A stretch of 45,696 bases of DNA. It comes from SZUA-359 sp039809125. GTDB taxonomy: Bacteria > Patescibacteriota > Saccharimonadia > Saccharimonadales > Saccharimonadaceae. The notes under the pieces were generated by a model. The model saw nothing but the letters and a program-made list of their open reading frames with translations. It was not told the DNA's origin and searched no databases. Positions 24,618 through 32,355 of this stretch are shown here, piece after piece. Location of the stretch: assembly GCA_039809125.1 (NCBI GenBank), contig JBDHUM010000004.1, positions 1-45,696 of the forward strand. Direction: 5' to 3'. The translations under genes were made by a program, and so were the position numbers. Numbering within the stretch: the stretch's first letter is position 1; the number at the start of each line of letters is the position of its first letter.

Positions 24618-26375
24618 TTAAGGGTAAAGAATCTTTTCAACCTCACGGGTAATACCTGCGATGGTTGCATATGAACGCCCTTTTGTCATGACTACAATAA
24701 TATATCGGCCGCGCGGATGATGTACGATTGCTGCATCATGCACATAGTCCCACAAAAAACCTACTTTATCCCAGACCTCGCCGTCGCTACCGGATGGTAC
24801 ACCTGTTCGATAAGGATGGACTCTGAGCGAGTGAAGCAAGCGGTCACGTTGGGCACCTTGAATTAACGTTCCCTGCTCAAGCCCCACCATGAATTTTGCC
24901 AGATCATCGGCTGTTGTGTGGGTAGCGATCGAATTCTTAAAGGTTGTACCTTGGCTAAAACCGTGTTTATAGACAAATTGGTTGACGTTTTCGCGCCCCC
25001 ACTGACTCAGCCAGGCTTGAGCACATGGGTTGGTACTTGCAATTGTCATGCGATCGAAGCAGCCTGACACAGTGGTGTCGAGCATCGGATCACTCCAGCT
25101 AATCGCTCCTTTGTTCATTTGATCAAATAGGTAGAGTGCGACGAACACTTTGTACGTGCTCGCACTGACCGTACTGAGTGAACCATCCGCGCTCGCACGC
25201 CAACGCGGACCATCGAGTTGTTCGATTACAATGTTAGCATTTTTCATGCGGGCTGCATCAGTAACATAACTTTGCAATCCTTCCTGACTCGCAGTGTACT
25301 TATTGTTATACATCACTACTGCCGGTACATCGACAAGTGTCGCTATAAAATCAACACCCTCTGTTGATTCACTCAGTAGTTGCTCGGCGATCTCTTTGCT
25401 CGCCTGTTCAGTCGCGATCCGTTTACCGCTCGCACCATCGATGCGAGCCGTTTCAATACCATTGACAATAGTAACCGCAGTCGTACCAGGTTTTGTGCCA
25501 ACGATATCACTTATGCCGTCAAGGTATGCTGAGAGTTTCGAGCCGTCAACTGCTACAATCAGGCTGTTATCACCACCTCGATCAATTCTTAACCACGAAG
25601 CAATCTCAGTTCTATCTGGCGTAAACTGCTTGTCATCAACGTGAATTGTCACTGTTTTGGCAAGCGATTGTTCAATTTTAGTCCTAACTGCAACTAAGTC
25701 TTTCGCCGTAGTTTGCGGCGACACTACAACAGCTTTTACCGGTACAACTGATACCGTACCGAGACGAATTGCTGTAGCAATAAGAGCATTCTTTACATCT
25801 GCAGAAGCAACGATTGTTCCAGGCTTCTCATCATGCGCTACTATCTCTCCATTGGTGATAGAGACCTTCGCGTTTTGTGCGGGTACCGTTAATTTAGAAG
25901 CGATCTCTTCTGTCATTTTTGTAACGATCTTGGATTGATACTCGACTGGAACATCCCGAACATGCGGCCATTTAAATACGATCGATAGTGGCACAAAACG
26001 CTGCCAAAATGGATACTTTTGCAAGCGCAAGGTCGCCTGGGCAGTCAGTGCCTCTGCGCCCACCTCACCAATGTCGACCTCAAGATATGTCGTTGTACTA
26101 GCAGCAACAATCACGCGACTACGTTGGTATCGATCGTTAATCTCTCTCGCAAGCTGAGTTTCAGTCTGCATTCCAACAAATGTGTCAGAAATTCGAGCAA
26201 ATGGCAGCGCACGATCTGGGGGGTACAGTAATTGATACGCAATAACTGCTACTACACTAAAAAACACCGCCCATACCATGGCGCGGTGGTGTTTTTTGTT
26301 TGGCATAACTCGATAATAGTGGTGTTTTACTCGTGTATGCAGCCGTTTTTTTGACTTATTTTTGTGTGACGCCAT
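24618..26375 (-). CDS. Membrane-anchored serine beta-lactamase/transpeptidase-like protein
   Basis: A 585-aa protein with a basic cytoplasmic tail, one transmembrane helix (about 33-50), repeated outer domains of the VanW/YoaR PG_binding_4 type (residues ~90-350) and a C-terminal class A beta-lactamase-like domain. Catalytic motifs are STYK at 406-409 (SxxK), STN at 447-449 (in place of SDN) and KVG at 537-539 (in place of KTG). The mix of wall-binding and serine-hydrolase domains suggests a wall-remodelling enzyme; true beta-lactamase activity is uncertain. It has its own leaderless-type promoter 8 positions before the ATG. Confidence 0.8.
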   Translation of the reverse strand: MASHKNKSKKRLHTRVKHHYYRVMPNKKHHRAMVWAVFFSVVAVIAYQLLYPPDRALPFARISDTFVGMQTETQLAREINDRYQRSRVIVAASTTTYLEVDIGEVGAEALTAQATLRLQKYPFWQRFVPLSIVFKWPHVRDVPVEYQSKIVTKMTEEIASKLTVPAQNAKVSITNGEIVAHDEKPGTIVASADVKNALIATAIRLGTVSVVPVKAVVVSPQTTAKDLVAVRTKIEQSLAKTVTIHVDDKQFTPDRTEIASWLRIDRGGDNSLIVAVDGSKLSAYLDGISDIVGTKPGTTAVTIVNGIETARIDGASGKRIATEQASKEIAEQLLSESTEGVDFIATLVDVPAVVMYNNKYTASQEGLQSYVTDAARMKNANIVIEQLDGPRWRASADGSLSTVSASTYKVFVALYLFDQMNKGAISWSDPMLDTTVSGCFDRMTIASTNPCAQAWLSQWGRENVNQFVYKHGFSQGTTFKNSIATHTTADDLAKFMVGLEQGTLIQGAQRDRLLHSLRVHPYRTGVPSGSDGEVWDKVGFLWDYVHDAAIVHHPRGRYIIVVMTKGRSYATIAGITREVEKILYP

Positions 26376-26382
26376 AGCGTCT

Positions 26383-26388
26383 AGTATA
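26383..26388 (-). promoter_or_regulatory. -10 box for the beta-lactamase-like gene
   Basis: TATACT on the minus strand ends exactly 8 positions before the ATG at 26375; no Shine-Dalgarno sequence is seen. Confidence 0.55.
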
Positions 26389-26408
26389 GCATTAGCGTTT
26401 AGCGAGCA

Positions 26409-26969
26409 TTACTTTTTACGCTCGCGATATTCACCTGTACTCGTGTCAACACTTACAATATCGCCTGTCTTTATAAAAGCCGGTACGCGAATGGTTTTAC
26501 CTGTTTCGAGTGTTGCGTCTTTCATGACGCTATTGGCCGTATCGCCTTTTACGACGTCTTCGGCATAGGTAACGGCTAAGAATAGGTTTTTAGGTAGTTC
26601 AACATTAATCACTGTTCCATCAAAAAACTGTAGGTTAACATTTTCACCCTCTTTGAGAAAATCTTTGGCTTCATCGACTAAATCACTAGAAAGTTCAAAC
26701 TGCTCAAAACTTTCAGGGTTCATGAAGTAGTAGGTCGTACCATCGCTATATAGATACTGTGCCGTCTGACTACTTACCTCGGCCGACTCAATCTTATCTT
26801 GACCTTTGAATGTCTTCGGAATGACGGCACCGGTAATGAGGTTTTTCAACTTTACATTAACTATCGAGCCACCTCGGCCCAAGACTTTTTGGCCGTATTC
26901 AACAACACGATACGGCTGGCCATCAATCTGGCAAACAGTGCCTTTTTTGAGATCGGTCGGTTGATACAT
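26409..26969 (-). CDS. efp: Translation elongation factor P
   Basis: This 186-aa protein has the three-domain EF-P layout (KOW-like domain 1, OB domains 2 and 3), and helps ribosomes pass proline stretches. The loop that reaches the peptidyl-transferase centre reads LGRGGSIVNVK, with Arg32 at the tip where many bacteria have a modified lysine. Arg is typical of EarP-rhamnosylated EF-P, but no modification gene lies in this window and the neighbouring residues differ from that class. It is 7 bases downstream of rpsR in the same operon. Confidence 0.95.
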   Translation of the reverse strand: MYQPTDLKKGTVCQIDGQPYRVVEYGQKVLGRGGSIVNVKLKNLITGAVIPKTFKGQDKIESAEVSSQTAQYLYSDGTTYYFMNPESFEQFELSSDLVDEAKDFLKEGENVNLQFFDGTVINVELPKNLFLAVTYAEDVVKGDTANSVMKDATLETGKTIRVPAFIKTGDIVSVDTSTGEYRERKK

Positions 26970-26976
26970 TGCCTAA

Positions 26977-27177
26977 TTATCCTTGAGCCACAAATGGCAG
27001 CAGCGCTAAGTGTCGAGCTCGTTTGATCGCAACTGCTAGTTGACGTTGCTGCTTGGCGCTGAGACCGGTTTTACCAATTGGTTCAATCTGGCCGTACGCA
27101 TTGATATATTTCATCAGCGTTTTTACATCTTTATAGCTAAAGTAAACTATTTTTTCGTCGCGCTTAGTTTTTAACAT
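26977..27177 (-). CDS. rpsR: Ribosomal protein bS18
   Basis: A 66-aa protein with the S18 core: the KIVYFSYKDVKTLMKYI segment, IGKTGLSAKQQRQLAVAIKRARHLALLPF at the end. It is a small-subunit protein that pairs with bS6. No cysteine zinc motif is present. It lies between ssb and efp in the classic rpsF-ssb-rpsR order. Confidence 0.96.
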   Translation of the reverse strand: MLKTKRDEKIVYFSYKDVKTLMKYINAYGQIEPIGKTGLSAKQQRQLAVAIKRARHLALLPFVAQG

Positions 27178-27196
27178 GTTGATTCCTTGTCGTTAA

Positions 27197-27640
27197 TTAA
27201 AATGGTATTTCGCTTAGATCAATTGGTTTGTCATCGATATCCTCGACAACAACATCCTTCGATGGTTGTTTTGGTGCAGCTGCAGTATTGTTTGAAGTGC
27301 CACCAGTGCCTGCGTTATCGCTCGGACCATCGAGAAACGTAACATCGGTTGCAACAACCTCAACACGCGAGCGTTTTTTACCAGTTTCTTTATCGTCCCA
27401 ACTATCCTGGCGCAGGCGACCCTGTACGAGGCAGCGTCGTCCTTTTGTGAGGTACTGTGCAACAAGATCACCCAGTTTTTCCCAAGCAGTGATATCAAAA
27501 AAATCCGTTTGGTCATCTTGAGTATTTCGATCGACTGCAAGACTAAAGCTAACAATACTTTTACCCGTACTAGTCGTACGTACCTCTGGATCACGCGTCA
27601 GTCGACCCATTAGTATTACTTGGTTGATACTACGAGCCAT
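27197..27640 (-). CDS. ssb: Single-stranded DNA-binding protein
   Basis: A 147-aa SSB with one OB fold (MARSINQVILMGRLTRDPEV; IVSFSLAVDR; CLVQGRLRQDSW), a Gly/Thr/Asn-rich linker and an acidic tail ending LSEIPF, a variant of the DDDIPF tip that recruits partner proteins. It is the middle gene of the rpsF-ssb-rpsR operon and 15 bases after rpsF. Confidence 0.96.
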   Translation of the reverse strand: MARSINQVILMGRLTRDPEVRTTSTGKSIVSFSLAVDRNTQDDQTDFFDITAWEKLGDLVAQYLTKGRRCLVQGRLRQDSWDDKETGKKRSRVEVVATDVTFLDGPSDNAGTGGTSNNTAAAPKQPSKDVVVEDIDDKPIDLSEIPF

Positions 27641-27655
27641 ATTCCCTCCTTATTC

Positions 27656-27997
27656 CTATTCTTCTTCAACTTTATCGTTGCTAGACTCAGCTGCTGCTAG
27701 CGCTGCTCGTTCTTTCTCGTCAACCTTCACCAGTAGATAACGCAGAATGCCATCAGTAATATTAAGGGTATTCGAAATTACTACTGGCGCTGATGCTGGT
27801 AGCTCAAGCTCAAAGTAAACGTACACAGCAAAGTTCTCTTTATTAATAGCGTACGTCAAGCGTTTTTTGCCCCAATTATCTTCTTTGGTGACTTTACCAC
27901 CGGCATCCTTTACTAATTTTCGTACTTTTTCGAGCGGTGCCTCGAGATCTGTTTCGAGATCGGGGTGAACAAGAACAGTTAGTTCGTATTCTTTCAT
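27656..27997 (-). CDS. rpsF: Ribosomal protein bS6
   Basis: A 113-aa protein with the S6 fold: MKEYELTVLVHPDLE, WGKKRLTYAINKENFAVYVY and ITDGILRYLLVKVDE. It binds bS18 in the small subunit. First gene of the operon; AAGGAGG lies shortly before the ATG and a leader of about 65 bases carries a hairpin. Confidence 0.95.
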   Translation of the reverse strand: MKEYELTVLVHPDLETDLEAPLEKVRKLVKDAGGKVTKEDNWGKKRLTYAINKENFAVYVYFELELPASAPVVISNTLNITDGILRYLLVKVDEKERAALAAAESSNDKVEEE

Positions 27998-28027
27998 AAG
28001 TGAACCTCCTTTGGAATCCTTATGGAT

Positions 28028-28074
28028 GATTATTCTATCGCAAATAATCTTAGGTTAGTAACAATGTTATTATA
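28028..28074 (-). promoter_or_regulatory. rpsF operon promoter and leader hairpin
   Basis: TATAAT at 28069-28074 precedes a leader containing a perfect 7-bp hairpin (GATTATT/AATAATC, 28028-28049). rpsF leaders in other bacteria bind the S6:S18 pair to control the operon; the known CCG-bulge motif is not clearly present here, so this is only a candidate site. Confidence 0.4.
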
Positions 28075-28160
28075 CGGTAATAAATGATTTTTGACTAGTG
28101 TTTTTCAACACTTAGCAAAAACGAATGTCATCTGTTTCGCTTCTACAAGCTTTGTGGTGT

Positions 28161-28166
28161 TACAAT
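28161..28166 (+). promoter_or_regulatory. -10 box for pheA (leaderless)
   Basis: TACAAT ends exactly 8 positions before the ATG at 28174, with no Shine-Dalgarno sequence between them. Confidence 0.55.
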
Positions 28167-28173
28167 AAGGCCC

Positions 28174-28980
28174 ATGACAGTTGGAATTCAGGGACAGGCA
28201 GGTTCGTTTCATGAACACGTTGCTAGAAAATGGTATGGACATTCAGTAGAACTCTCCTATTACACCACATTTGCCAACTTATTTGATGCATATGAATCTG
28301 GTGAAATTACAGCAATTGTTAGTGCGGTCGAAAACACCTTATACGGTTCGATCAATGACGTATACCATCTTATTGAACAATGTAGTGCGCCCATTATTGG
28401 GGAAGTAAAGTTACCGATTGTACATAATCTTATCGGTCTACCAAATACAAAACTGACAGAAATTACCGAGGTATATTCACAGTCAATGGCCCTCAGCCAA
28501 TGTCACGATACTGTTCGTAAGCTCCTCCCCAACGCCGAGATGATTGAATATTTTGACACCGCTGCGGCAGTTGAATACGTTAAATCACTCGACTCGCCAA
28601 ATGCAGCTGCAATCGCAAGCGCTGAAGCAGCAAATATTCACGATATGACAATCTTAAAGGCAGGTATGCAGGATGACTCCACCAACATAACTCGTTTTTT
28701 AATACTAGAAAACATCACGAGTGATCCCAGGTCCAATCGGTCATCACTCATTATCACGACATCTCATAAACCAGGAGCATTGGCCGAGGTACTCAATGTT
28801 TTTGCTAGTCGAGGAATCAATCTAGTGAAACTACAATCGCAACCAATTGTCGGTCAGCCGTGGAATTACAAATTTTTCATCGTTGTCGACTGTGCTGGCA
28901 AGAAGCTGCGAAATCTAGTCGCTACTATCGAAAAAAGTGACCACCAGGTCACTTTGCTCGGCGAATATCGGGCGAGCTAA
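28174..28980 (+). CDS. pheA: Prephenate dehydratase
   Basis: This 268-aa monofunctional enzyme converts prephenate to phenylpyruvate for phenylalanine synthesis. The PDT domain (residues 1-180) has GIQGQAGSFHEHVA, EN in the VSAVENTLYGS segment and the catalytic TRF (STNITRFLIL). A C-terminal ACT regulatory domain follows; its ligand motif, usually ESRP, is QSQP. No other aromatic pathway gene is nearby. The ATG is set by the -10 box. The stop overlaps the convergent pilin gene by 4 bases. Confidence 0.93.
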   Translation: MTVGIQGQAGSFHEHVARKWYGHSVELSYYTTFANLFDAYESGEITAIVSAVENTLYGSINDVYHLIEQCSAPIIGEVKLPIVHNLIGLPNTKLTEITEVYSQSMALSQCHDTVRKLLPNAEMIEYFDTAAAVEYVKSLDSPNAAAIASAEAANIHDMTILKAGMQDDSTNITRFLILENITSDPRSNRSSLIITTSHKPGALAEVLNVFASRGINLVKLQSQPIVGQPWNYKFFIVVDCAGKKLRNLVATIEKSDHQVTLLGEYRAS

Positions 28981-29525
28981 TCTACTTTAAGTAAATAGTT
29001 GATCCCGTACGCCGTGTCCCAGGTAGGATAACACGTACCGTCCGTCTCATTTGTTGCAGTGGGTAGTGATTCGAGATGAGCCATGAGCCATGTGCCCGAG
29101 GCACCACAACTTGCCTTCATATACGCGGTACAGCTGACACCTGCGCAACTCGCTAGCCCCGACGGATCTTTACGCGCAGCTCCTAGATAATTAACGCTCG
29201 ACGCGGCACCTTTACCGAGGAGGCAATCGTTCACTGAGACGTTTGGCCCAGAACCATCGTAATCAGCCCCTAACCAGCCCGAGCCTGCACCTGAACCGCA
29301 ACCAGCTTCTGCGTAGTTCCCGACGTCAACATTGTATAGATGAATCGCTTTTGCAAGCGCTTGCAAATCTTGTTTTCGAGCGCTATCTCGTGCTCGCACC
29401 TGAATACCGTTGTACGCAACGATGGTAATCGCGGCAAGGATAGCAATAACTACAATAACTATAAGTAATTCAACGAGAGTAAAGCCTTTACGGTAGCTAC
29501 GGTATCTGCTGTATCGTCCACCCAT
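28977..29525 (-). CDS. Type IV pilin (second, stand-alone locus)
   Basis: From the chosen start the 182-aa protein has a basic leader (MGGRYSRYRSYRKG) and the textbook prepilin motif GFTLVELLIVIVVIAILA, cleaved after Gly with Glu at +5. The outer domain is Gly/Ser-rich with six cysteines. It lies alone, far from the pilus operon, and likely depends on PilD at 8283. The ATG at 29525 is chosen because TACAAT at 29533-29538 ends exactly 8 positions before it; an ATG 3 codons upstream would overlap that box. It may be the major subunit or an alternative one. Confidence 0.87.
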   Translation of the reverse strand: MGGRYSRYRSYRKGFTLVELLIVIVVIAILAAITIVAYNGIQVRARDSARKQDLQALAKAIHLYNVDVGNYAEAGCGSGAGSGWLGADYDGSGPNVSVNDCLLGKGAASSVNYLGAARKDPSGLASCAGVSCTAYMKASCGASGTWLMAHLESLPTATNETDGTCYPTWDTAYGINYLLKVD

Positions 29526-29532
29526 GATGCTC

Positions 29533-29538
29533 ATTGTA
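29533..29538 (-). promoter_or_regulatory. -10 box for the stand-alone pilin (leaderless)
   Basis: TACAAT on the minus strand, last base 8 positions before the ATG at 29525. It decides the start codon. Confidence 0.55.
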
Positions 29539-29560
29539 GCATAAGCACTTTATTTCTAGG

Positions 29561-31780
29561 CTAAGATAACTCTTCGGCGCCATCAAGTTCAGCAAGACTA
29601 TTTACGAGAACTTCCCGTGGACGCGCACCATCCGCCGGACCAATAATCCCTTGCTCTTCCATTTCCTCGATAATCCTGGCGGCTCTCGCATAGCCGATCC
29701 TCAACCGTCGTTGCAGCAGGCTGGTACTGGCTTTACGGCTTTCAATTACTACTCGTACTGCGTCTTTGAACATATCATCGCCACCTTCGTTATCAAAGTC
29801 CATCACAACACCGCCGCGGCCATTAAGCTGAACTGGCTGGCTGATAATTTCGTCATTATACTGCGGCGGTGCCTGCATGCGAAGATAATCGGTGATCTTC
29901 ATAACTTCGTCATCCATCACCCAAGCACCTTGAATACGTACGGGCTTGTTCATATCGGCAGTTTTATAGAGCATATCACCTTGACCTAGTAGTTTTTCGG
30001 CACCAATCTGATCCAAAATCGTTCGACTATCCACCTGGCTTGCTACTGTAAAGGCAATGCGTGCTGGTACATTAGCTTTAATCAGACCGGTGATTACATC
30101 TACGCTTGGACGTTGGGTTGCGAGCACCAAATGAATACCCACAGCTCGAGCCTTCTGTGCCAGACGCACCACCAAGGCCTCAACGTCGCGAGCAGCTACC
30201 ATCATAAGATCGGCTAGCTCATCGATTACAATAACCACGTATGGCATATTCCCTTTATTCACTTCTTGCGGTACGCCATTTTCATCCTCAACGGCGATTT
30301 GTTTTCCGGTACTCTGCAGTTTTTTATTGTAGCTGCCAATATCCCGCACCCGTTCTTCGGCCAGAAGTTTATATCGCCGTTCCATTTCGTTAACTGCCCA
30401 CTTTAGAGCACTAATGGTTTTTTCTGGTTCAACAATAACGGGTGTAAGTAGATGTGGAATATCTTCATACGGCGCCATCTCAACCTGTTTTGGATCAACT
30501 AAAATTAGTTTCATATCGCTCGGACTATTACGATACAGCAAGCTAGTAAGCAGCGAATTAATCATTACTGATTTACCACTTCCAGTTTGACCAGCAATCA
30601 ATAAGTGCGGCATTTTATTGAGCTTTCCTACCACAGGTTCGCCCGAAATATCTTTTCCTATCGCAAAACCAAGTGGATCAGCAATACCCTTCCATATGTC
30701 GCTACTTAGCACACCATACAAACGAACATCGGCCGCTTTCTTGTTCGGCACTTCAATACCAACTGCTTTTTGACCCGGAATTGGCGCTTCAATACGTAAA
30801 CTTTGCGCGGCTAGATTAAGAGCCAAATTAGTTTCTAGTGCCGAAATGCGCGACAACTTCACTCCACTTGGAGGGCTCAAGGTATATTGCGTCACCTTCG
30901 GTCCAATATTCGCACCTTCCATTTTTACATCGATGTTAAATTCATGCAGTGTGTCGCGAATCGTCGCAGCATTGTGTTCAATATCACCAGCATCAGCCGG
31001 GCTCTGCTTTTTTTCAAGCAAATCTAAACTCGGCGGTTGCCAATTTGGATCACTTGCCATTACCAGCGCGGCCTGTTGTTCGGCAGATTTATCCTGTTTA
31101 ACACTACCTTTTAGAGATGACAGGCGAGCATTCTTTTTGTCGTCGCTGGTTAACATAGGCACACCGGCATTTAGCTTAAAGTCATCAATTTTATCCTTAG
31201 CATCAATTTCAGCCGCTTTACGCATCACCTTAACATTTTCATCCTCATCGCTACTGTCACCACGCAGACTGCTCCAAATGAGGGCGATTATCGTACCGGG
31301 CGAAACTCGTACCACAAAAAGTAGCGTAATCACAATCAGTAAGCTGTAAATGAAGACTGCTACACCACTGTTTACCAGTGCTAACATACCACTATTGAGT
31401 GTATCCCCCACAAAGCCACCAGTAGTATGTCCAGAAGAATTTTTATAAAGCCCGCACAAGCCTGCTATCCAAACCACTAGTAGTACTGTCGCAAAACGCA
31501 TCACAAACGGTAAACGATTATCTTCGGCACGGAATATTTCAATGGCTACGTATATAAATAAAACTGGTAGTACGTAGACGGCGTAGCCAACTGTACTCTT
31601 CATCGCATCATTAAGCCAATTTAGCACTGGCCCACCAGCGCTAAACCAAGCTACGATTAGCAGCAAAGCGAGCGCAATCAGTATTACCCCGCCCACCTGC
31701 GACCAAAAGCCACCGGGCAGCGTATGCGTCGGTGTATCGTGCTGCTTTTTGCGACTTGAATGTTTTTTTCTTTTCGCCAT
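29561..31780 (-). CDS. ftsK: DNA translocase FtsK/SpoIIIE
   Basis: This 739-aa hexameric motor pumps chromosomal DNA through the division septum. Four to five N-terminal transmembrane helices (about 28-160), a short acidic linker, then the motor with Walker A GQTGSGKS (397-404), Walker B (VVIVIDELADLM) and LATQRPSVDVITGLIKAN. The C-terminal gamma winged-helix domain (SLLQRRLRIGYARAARII) should read polar DNA motifs and activate Xer recombination; a Xer gene lies at 4240. TATAAT at 31792-31797 ends 12 positions before the ATG. Confidence 0.96.
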   Translation of the reverse strand: MAKRKKHSSRKKQHDTPTHTLPGGFWSQVGGVILIALALLLIVAWFSAGGPVLNWLNDAMKSTVGYAVYVLPVLFIYVAIEIFRAEDNRLPFVMRFATVLLVVWIAGLCGLYKNSSGHTTGGFVGDTLNSGMLALVNSGVAVFIYSLLIVITLLFVVRVSPGTIIALIWSSLRGDSSDEDENVKVMRKAAEIDAKDKIDDFKLNAGVPMLTSDDKKNARLSSLKGSVKQDKSAEQQAALVMASDPNWQPPSLDLLEKKQSPADAGDIEHNAATIRDTLHEFNIDVKMEGANIGPKVTQYTLSPPSGVKLSRISALETNLALNLAAQSLRIEAPIPGQKAVGIEVPNKKAADVRLYGVLSSDIWKGIADPLGFAIGKDISGEPVVGKLNKMPHLLIAGQTGSGKSVMINSLLTSLLYRNSPSDMKLILVDPKQVEMAPYEDIPHLLTPVIVEPEKTISALKWAVNEMERRYKLLAEERVRDIGSYNKKLQSTGKQIAVEDENGVPQEVNKGNMPYVVIVIDELADLMMVAARDVEALVVRLAQKARAVGIHLVLATQRPSVDVITGLIKANVPARIAFTVASQVDSRTILDQIGAEKLLGQGDMLYKTADMNKPVRIQGAWVMDDEVMKITDYLRMQAPPQYNDEIISQPVQLNGRGGVVMDFDNEGGDDMFKDAVRVVIESRKASTSLLQRRLRIGYARAARIIEEMEEQGIIGPADGARPREVLVNSLAELDGAEELS

Positions 31781-31791
31781 ATCTGTTCGTC

Positions 31792-31797
31792 ATTATA
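31792..31797 (-). promoter_or_regulatory. -10 box for ftsK
   Basis: TATAAT on the minus strand, last base 12 positions before the ATG at 31780; expected leader about 5 bases. Confidence 0.5.
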
Positions 31798-31899
31798 CCG
31801 CGACATCTAAATGGTGTCGATAACGGTTACACTTATATTGTAGCACAATTTACTACAAAAAGCAATTCCACCGCAGCTATTACTACGTATTTCCTGTCT

Positions 31900-32196
31900 C
31901 TAAGATGAAACTTCTTCAGCAGTTCGTAGCAATGAACCACGCCGGCGATAATAGACAATCACTCCCAACATTGCGCCATAGTACAAGAGCCAAAGAGCAG
32001 ACATCGACATTAAAACAATATTTTTGGTGCTCACCATGTAGGTAAAACAGAATACCTGTGTTAATAACCACATACTCCATGTTGTAAGGCTTAGCTCTTC
32101 TGAATTACGCTTACGCATAATTTCGTTAATCTGAGGTAGGCCTGCAATAATTTGTGCGATACAGGCAATAGTATATATTAGTGCAAGAATATTCAT
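31900..32196 (-). CDS. PQ-loop (SemiSWEET-like) membrane protein
   Basis: A 98-aa protein with three predicted helices and one PQ-loop motif (AGLPQINEIMRKRNSEELS). A single three-helix unit matches SemiSWEET, whose dimers carry sugars across the membrane. The substrate is unknown. It follows rnj on the same strand after a 159-base AT-rich gap in which no gene is seen. Confidence 0.8.
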   Translation of the reverse strand: MNILALIYTIACIAQIIAGLPQINEIMRKRNSEELSLTTWSMWLLTQVFCFTYMVSTKNIVLMSMSALWLLYYGAMLGVIVYYRRRGSLLRTAEEVSS

Positions 32197-32355
32197 ATTT
32201 GTTTGTTTTATTTGTTACAGTAGTATCTATAAGTATATTAGCATAAACAATATAAAAAGTCAATATATCTTTGTCCTATAGATCTCATCGGCATACCTAG
32301 TGATCGATAGTAATTAAAAATACCGACAGTTGTATGAAGTGACAGTCATAAAATT

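Noticed and set aside
28028..28049. Canonical S6:S18 leader-binding motif before rpsF
   Set aside because: A hairpin exists, but the conserved CCG bulge element of that motif could not be identified.
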